DNA from: Deltaproteobacteria bacterium
GTDB taxonomy: Bacteria; Desulfobacterota; Syntrophobacteria; B119-G9
NCBI GenBank assembly: GCA_003646715.1
Contig: QMLL01000044.1
Coordinates: 1-9,503, forward strand
Reading direction: 5' to 3'
DNA length: 9,503 bases
The position numbers and the translations under genes were made by a program. The notes below the pieces were generated by a model. That model was not told the DNA's origin, did no database searches, and worked only from the letters and a program-made list of their open reading frames with translations. Positions 6,278 through 9,503 of the stretch are shown here, piece by piece (the stretch's first letter is position 1; every line of letters starts with the position of its first letter).

Positions 6278-7234
6278 ATGTGTGCTAGGTTGCTGCAAAG
6301 AATAAATGTCATGTTGCTTTCGGTTTTTGTGTGGTTGTATGCCTGCCCTGGGTTTGCGGCCGAACAAGTTGCCGAAACACTGCCAAATCCCGATAAACCG
6401 TGGTGGTTTTGGCCACTGGTACTACTGGTATTCTGTTTCATTCTGGGAATTATTGCTGTGCTGGCAGGAGTAGGGGGAGGGGTACTATATGTCCCTCTCG
6501 TAAGTGGTTTTTTCCCGTTTCATCTCGACTTTGTCAGGGGTACCGGGCTACTGGTGGCTTTAGCAGGAGCGCTTGCTGCTGGGCCAGGGCTTCTGCGCAG
6601 AAACCTTGCGGATTTGAGGCTCGCATTACCTGTTGCACTTATTGCATCAGCATGTGCCATACTTGGAGCCTTTCTCGGTCTTGCACTTCCCACCAACATT
6701 GTTCAGATATGCCTAGGTGTTACCATTATTCTTATCGCGCTCCTGTTAACATTTTCTAAAAACGTGGAAAGGCCCGAAGTAAAAAAACAGGATTTTATCG
6801 GCAAGGCGCTTGGGATGTCCGGTTTTTACTTCGAAGAGTCTACGGGTGAAAACGTTGAATGGAAAACCCACAGGACGCTTTTAGGACTTTTTCTTTTCAT
6901 AATCATCGGAATTATGGCGGGAATGTTTGGCCTGGGTGCGGGCTGGGCTAATGTACCTGTATTGAATCTTTTGATGGGAGCACCCCTTAAAATTGCAGTG
7001 GGTACAAGCAAGTTTCTACTTTCAATTACTGATACGTCTGCGGCCTGGGTATATCTGAATAAGGGTTGCGTGATCCCGCTCATGGCAATACCTTCCATAG
7101 TTGGGCTCATGCTCGGGTCATTTGTCGGCGTACGTATACTTGCCGTAGCAAAACCCAAAATCATCCGCTACATAGTCATTGGAGTTTTACTTTTTGCAGG
7201 GGTAAAAGCTCTTTTAAAGGGACTTGGGATTTAG
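6278..7234 (+). CDS. TSUP-family (TauE/SafE) membrane permease
   Basis: 318 aa. The N-terminus is signal-peptide-like (hydrophobic 11-25, then CPGFAA with cleavage plausible after residue 28). It is followed by about eight hydrophobic segments in two halves. Each half opens with the family's Gly-rich motif: AGVGGGVLYVPL (63-74) and GLGAGWANVPVLN (218-230). A polar loop of about 40 residues (161-199) joins the halves. TSUP proteins move sulfite, sulfonates, sulfoacetate or related small anions across the inner membrane; the substrate here cannot be told. ATG 6278 is preceded by GGGGAGAAG. It is first in an operon with a three-helix membrane protein 15 bp downstream and a tandem Usp protein, which suggests nucleotide-linked control of the transporter. 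That link is inference. Confidence 0.9.
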   Translation: MCARLLQRINVMLLSVFVWLYACPGFAAEQVAETLPNPDKPWWFWPLVLLVFCFILGIIAVLAGVGGGVLYVPLVSGFFPFHLDFVRGTGLLVALAGALAAGPGLLRRNLADLRLALPVALIASACAILGAFLGLALPTNIVQICLGVTIILIALLLTFSKNVERPEVKKQDFIGKALGMSGFYFEESTGENVEWKTHRTLLGLFLFIIIGIMAGMFGLGAGWANVPVLNLLMGAPLKIAVGTSKFLLSITDTSAAWVYLNKGCVIPLMAIPSIVGLMLGSFVGVRILAVAKPKIIRYIVIGVLLFAGVKALLKGLGI

Positions 7235-7249
7235 AAAGAGAGGTGAACC

Positions 7250-7675
7250 ATGAAATCAGTATCGATAACTAAGGCAAAAGCATCCCCGGAACAAATCAGG
7301 TACGCCAACCTTCTTTTCTGGGGTGCATGGTTATCCATATTATTAATGATAGTAACTTATGTTATTTATCTTGCCGGAATTCTGGATCCTTACGTTCCGA
7401 TGGATAAAGTTCAAACTTACTGGCAACTGCCTGTTCATGAATACGTTGAAAGGGCTAACATTCCGCTGGGTTGGGGCTGGGTAAAATTCCTTAATAGAGG
7501 TGATTTTCTCAATTTTTTGGGACTGACACTTCTGGGGGGTATGACAATAATCTGTTTTTGTACACTGATCCCGGCATACCTGAAAAAGAAAGATTGGCCA
7601 TTTTTAATCATATCAATATGCGAAGTTTTGATCTTAGCCCTGGCTGCATCGGGAATACTTGCCGTGGGTCACTAG
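7250..7675 (+). CDS. Small three-helix membrane protein of unknown function, partner of TSUP permease
   Basis: 141 aa with three clear hydrophobic helices (about 21-44, 86-110, 117-139). A longer hydrophilic stretch lies between the first two, rich in aromatics (TYWQLPVHEY, IPLGWGWVKF, 56-80). I do not recognise a named family with confidence. In size and helix count it resembles the DUF1634-type proteins often encoded beside TSUP permeases, but its sequence does not clearly match. It has a good ribosome site (GAGAGGTG) in the 15-bp gap after the permease gene, and the Usp gene follows after 45 bp. It may be an accessory subunit of the permease. Cysteines at 102, 104 and 124 fall in helices 2 and 3. 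The Trp-rich loop could lie on the periplasmic side and touch substrate or permease; this is inference. Confidence 0.8.
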   Translation: MKSVSITKAKASPEQIRYANLLFWGAWLSILLMIVTYVIYLAGILDPYVPMDKVQTYWQLPVHEYVERANIPLGWGWVKFLNRGDFLNFLGLTLLGGMTIICFCTLIPAYLKKKDWPFLIISICEVLILALAASGILAVGH

Positions 7676-7720
7676 TTTTGGGAAAAAATTCCTGTAACCA
7701 CCAGAAAAGAAGGGGAAACA

Positions 7721-8575
7721 ATGAAGGTTCTGGTTGCAATAGATAAAAGTCCGGAGTCACAAATAGCACTCCGTTACGTGTGTCACCTTGTTGAACACTT
7801 TGACGCTACGGTCGATGCTCTTCATGTAAAACAGGATGTCACACAACTGGTACTTGAAGATTTTGACGTACCTTTTTTGAAAAAAGAGGATATTGCGGAA
7901 AAAGTTGAAAAAGAAACAAAAGAGGTGGAAGAAAATATAATTGAATCATGCCAGGTTTGCCTTGCTGGAAAAGTTCCCTGTGAACCCAAAATCGTTGTAG
8001 GCGAACCGGCCGAAGAAATATTGAGAGTAGCCAGGGAAGGTAACTACGACCTCATTGTATTGGGATCACATGGTCATTCTGCTCTTGCGGGTTTTCTCCT
8101 GGGTACTATCCACACAAAAATTTTGCATTATGCGCGTCGTCCCATACTAATTGCAAGAAGTTACAGGACAATTCAAAAGGTCTTGGTTGCCTACAGGGGT
8201 ACAAAATGCGATCAGGCAGCGCTTCATTTTATTGCACCCCTTCTGGCCCGTAAGAAACCCCAAATCACTGTGTTGCACGTTCAGGAAACTGAACTGGGAG
8301 AAAGCAAGGAATTTGCAGAAGCGTGTCTGCTATATAGTGACAACGTTCTGAAATCTTTTGATCACGCTCCAATAATGAAACACGCAGAAGGTGATTTTGT
8401 GCGAGAGACATTAAATGAAATTCTGGCCAACGACTATGACCTGCTAGTACTAGGCGCTTACGGCCATCAAAGATCCAAAATTTTCAAAGTAATCAGTGAC
8501 GAAGCTTTAACCCTGGTCAGCAGAACAACCACACCCGTCCTTGTATACAGGAACAAGGACGAGAAGACTGAATAA
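7721..8575 (+). CDS. Tandem-domain universal stress protein
   Basis: 284 aa made of two Usp domains (about 1-147 and 151-277). Domain 1 starts KVLVAIDKSPES and has the ATP-binding signature G-x2-G-x9-G-T intact at 115-129 (GSHGHSALAGFLLGT), so it should bind ATP or AMP. Domain 2 starts KVLVAYRGTK, lacks the early Asp, and has GAYGHQRSKIFKVIS at 245-259, where the third Gly is Ile, so nucleotide binding there is doubtful. An insertion around 40-85 in domain 1 is Lys/Glu-rich and contains C77, C80 and C87 (CQVC...C). It is a cytosolic protein. As third gene of the permease operon it may act as a nucleotide-sensing regulator of the transporter; context only. AAGGGG precedes ATG 7721. A hairpin follows at 8644. 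Confidence 0.93.
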   Translation: MKVLVAIDKSPESQIALRYVCHLVEHFDATVDALHVKQDVTQLVLEDFDVPFLKKEDIAEKVEKETKEVEENIIESCQVCLAGKVPCEPKIVVGEPAEEILRVAREGNYDLIVLGSHGHSALAGFLLGTIHTKILHYARRPILIARSYRTIQKVLVAYRGTKCDQAALHFIAPLLARKKPQITVLHVQETELGESKEFAEACLLYSDNVLKSFDHAPIMKHAEGDFVRETLNEILANDYDLLVLGAYGHQRSKIFKVISDEALTLVSRTTTPVLVYRNKDEKTE

Positions 8576-8615
8576 CCGGAGCATCCATTTGCCACCGGAC
8601 CAATTCCTCCTGTGG

Positions 8616-8624
8616 TGTTATAAT
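8616..8624 (+). promoter_or_regulatory. Extended -10-like box
   Basis: TGTTATAAT is a perfect extended -10 (TGnTATAAT) but no -35 box stands upstream, and the hairpin at 8644 would stop most transcripts starting near 8631. It may be chance or start a very short RNA. Confidence 0.2.
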
Positions 8625-8643
8625 ACCAACCCCCACGGACCCT

Positions 8644-8667
8644 GAGCCCCTCACAAAAGAGGGGCTC
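8644..8667. terminator. Hairpin terminator between the convergent Usp genes
   Basis: GAGCCCCTC (8644-8652), loop ACAAAA, GAGGGGCTC (8659-8667) is a perfect 9-bp GC-rich stem. It sits 68 bp past the tandem Usp stop and 17 bp past the Usp-like stop on the other strand. On the plus strand it is followed by CACCCTTTCTTATATCTTT, an imperfect T-rich tail, so it best serves the plus-strand operon. On the minus strand no T-tract follows, but the hairpin may still protect the mRNA end. Confidence 0.75.
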
Positions 8668-8684
8668 CACCCTTTCTTATATCT

Positions 8685-9251
8685 TTACTGGGCCATGCAG
8701 AATACAGGTATAGCAACCTTCCCTTCTTCTGGACAACTTTCAGGATCAGCGATAACAAACTCAACTCGCTTGAGCTCATCGTGAACTTCCCTGATACAGT
8801 CATCAACTTCACCAAATTTAACCACATGTCTGAAAGGAATACCTCTCTCCTCGCAGGCCTTTTCAAACGCTTCAACGTTCTCCTCACATCTCTTTTCAAA
8901 CTGGCTACGAACAAGATCACAGTATGGCCCAAGTGCTTCCGTGTTTGGCTTTGTAATCGGACCAACATTTAGAGCCACAATTTCATATCCCATTCTCTCG
9001 GCAAATCCGATTGCATAATCCATTACCTCTTTAGAGAAAGTGTCATCATGCCCTACCACCACAACTTTCGCCTTCTCCGCAATTTCCTCTCTGATCATCT
9101 CCTGAGCTTGAGTTTGAAGACCCGCCTCAGCAAACGTAATAGCTTCCGTATGCCCTTCTATTTTCTCCCGCAAGGTTTTGGCCTGGCGACTTTTTACCTC
9201 TACACCCTCTTTCTTTTTCTTACGAAGCTTCTCTTTTAATTTCTTTATCAT
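8685..9251 (-). CDS. Usp-like protein with basic, motif-bearing N-terminal extension
   Basis: 188 aa. Residues 1-30 are very basic (14 Lys/Arg). Residues 37-56 (AITFAEAGLQTQAQEMIREE) form a short predicted helix pair that is also found in the neighbouring 58-aa protein. From residue 62 a Rossmann-like Usp fold begins: KVVVVGHDDTFSKEVMDYA, then AERMGYEIVALNVG, then FGEVDDCIREV, and last strand VEFVIADP near 163-170. The usual G-x2-G-x9-G-S/T nucleotide loop after that strand is absent; instead ESCPEEGKVAIPVFCMAQ ends the chain. So it belongs to the Usp/adenine-nucleotide-hydrolase-like fold but probably does not bind ATP in the standard way. GGAGGAG lies eight bases before ATG 9251. It follows the 58-aa gene by 28 bp on the same strand, so they are probably co-transcribed. 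Confidence 0.8.
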   Translation of the reverse strand: MIKKLKEKLRKKKKEGVEVKSRQAKTLREKIEGHTEAITFAEAGLQTQAQEMIREEIAEKAKVVVVGHDDTFSKEVMDYAIGFAERMGYEIVALNVGPITKPNTEALGPYCDLVRSQFEKRCEENVEAFEKACEERGIPFRHVVKFGEVDDCIREVHDELKRVEFVIADPESCPEEGKVAIPVFCMAQ

Positions 9252-9279
9252 CCGTAGCTCCTCCTTTCCCCACTCTCTA

Positions 9280-9456
9280 CTACTTTTTAACCGCGCGAGC
9301 CCGCATCTCTTTCCTGGGTCTTGGCCTTACAACCCTCCTCTGCACCTTGCGATCAACCTTTTCCTCTGCCATTATCTTTAGAGCAGTATCATGCTGCCCC
9401 GATTCGGCAAAGGTTACAGCCATCATAACTTTTTCCAACTTTTCTTTTAAGCTCAT
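9280..9456 (-). CDS. 58-aa small protein with the motif of the Usp-like neighbour and a basic tail
   Basis: Translation from ATG 9456 gives 58 residues: MSLKEKLEKV, then MMAVTFAESGQHDTALKIMA (11-30), then a tail with 13 Lys/Arg in the last 26 residues (including RRVVRPRPRKEMRARAVKK at 40-58), and stop TAG at 9280-9282. It is supported by a strong GGAGG seven bases upstream, by its tight spacing to the next gene, and by the clear likeness of MAVTFAESG...A..IMAEE to AITFAEAG...A.EMIREE in that gene. It is cytosolic, with no membrane segment. Function is unknown; the basic tail could contact nucleic acid, ribosome or an acidic partner. It may be a stand-alone copy of the regulatory N-terminus of the Usp-like protein. 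I have seen comparable short motifs beside Usp genes of anaerobes, but cannot name a family. Confidence 0.8.
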   Translation of the reverse strand: MSLKEKLEKVMMAVTFAESGQHDTALKIMAEEKVDRKVQRRVVRPRPRKEMRARAVKK

Positions 9457-9503
9457 AACATGACCTCCATTCTTTTGAGATTTATTTCAACGTTTTCACT
9501 AAC
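9457..9503 (-). other. Upstream leader of the 58-aa gene, cut by window edge
   Basis: These 47 bases carry the ribosome site (GGAGG, 9468-9464 on the minus strand) and AT-rich leader sequence. A tiny frame ATG-GAG-GTC-ATG-TTA-TGA starting at 9470 overlaps the site and ends four bases into the true start region; it is probably chance. Any promoter lies outside the window or cannot be told. Confidence 0.4.

Noticed and set aside
8651..8968. 105-aa minus-strand frame
   Set aside because: It is an alternate frame of the Usp-like gene and shows no domain of its own.

Overview
The window reads as a moderately AT-rich bacterial chromosome (roughly 40-45% GC by eye) from a Gram-negative-type organism with anaerobic or micro-oxic traits: a UbiD-superfamily decarboxylase, a ferrous iron (Feo) uptake operon with two FeoA proteins, bacterial AsnRS, and two universal-stress-protein loci. 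This mix, with the tandem feoA arrangement and the Usp-linked TSUP transporter, would fit anammox-type Planctomycetes, Desulfobacterota or Nitrospirota. The sequence alone does not decide between them. I see no transposase, integrase, phage gene, CRISPR array, tRNA or rRNA.

Layout. 1-522: 3' end of a ubiD-like gene (+). 523-1009: non-coding. 1010-1357: a 115-aa protein that is only a histidine-kinase dimerisation/phospho-acceptor (DHp) domain, followed by a good intrinsic terminator. 1358-1609: non-coding, with two candidate sigma-70 promoters. 1610-4378: feoA (Cys-rich variant), feoA (ordinary) and feoB, tightly packed, with a one-base stop/start overlap before feoB. 4384-5784: asnS (-), converging on feoB with 5 bp between the stop codons. 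5785-6277: divergent promoter region with an asnS promoter and a promoter plus CRP/FNR-like dyad for the next operon. 6278-8575: TSUP (TauE/SafE) permease, a 141-aa three-helix membrane protein and a tandem-domain Usp (+). 8576-8684: convergent junction with a perfect 9-bp hairpin. 8685-9456: a Usp-like 188-aa protein and, upstream of it, a 58-aa small protein (-).

How the genes work together. FeoA1, FeoA2 and FeoB make a GTP-dependent Fe(II) importer. The mini-DHp protein upstream shares its first five residues and the layout of its translation start with FeoA1, which hints at a linked origin although a terminator separates the two. The permease, three-helix protein and Usp form an operon that looks like an anion transporter with a membrane partner and a cytosolic nucleotide-binding regulator. 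The last pair of genes share a short helical motif, present alone in the 58-aa protein and as part of the N-terminus of the Usp-like protein.

The best candidates for undescribed biology are the mini-DHp/Cys-rich FeoA pair at the Feo locus, the TSUP-3TM-Usp operon with its dyad operator, and the 58-aa/Usp-like pair with its shared motif and very basic tails.
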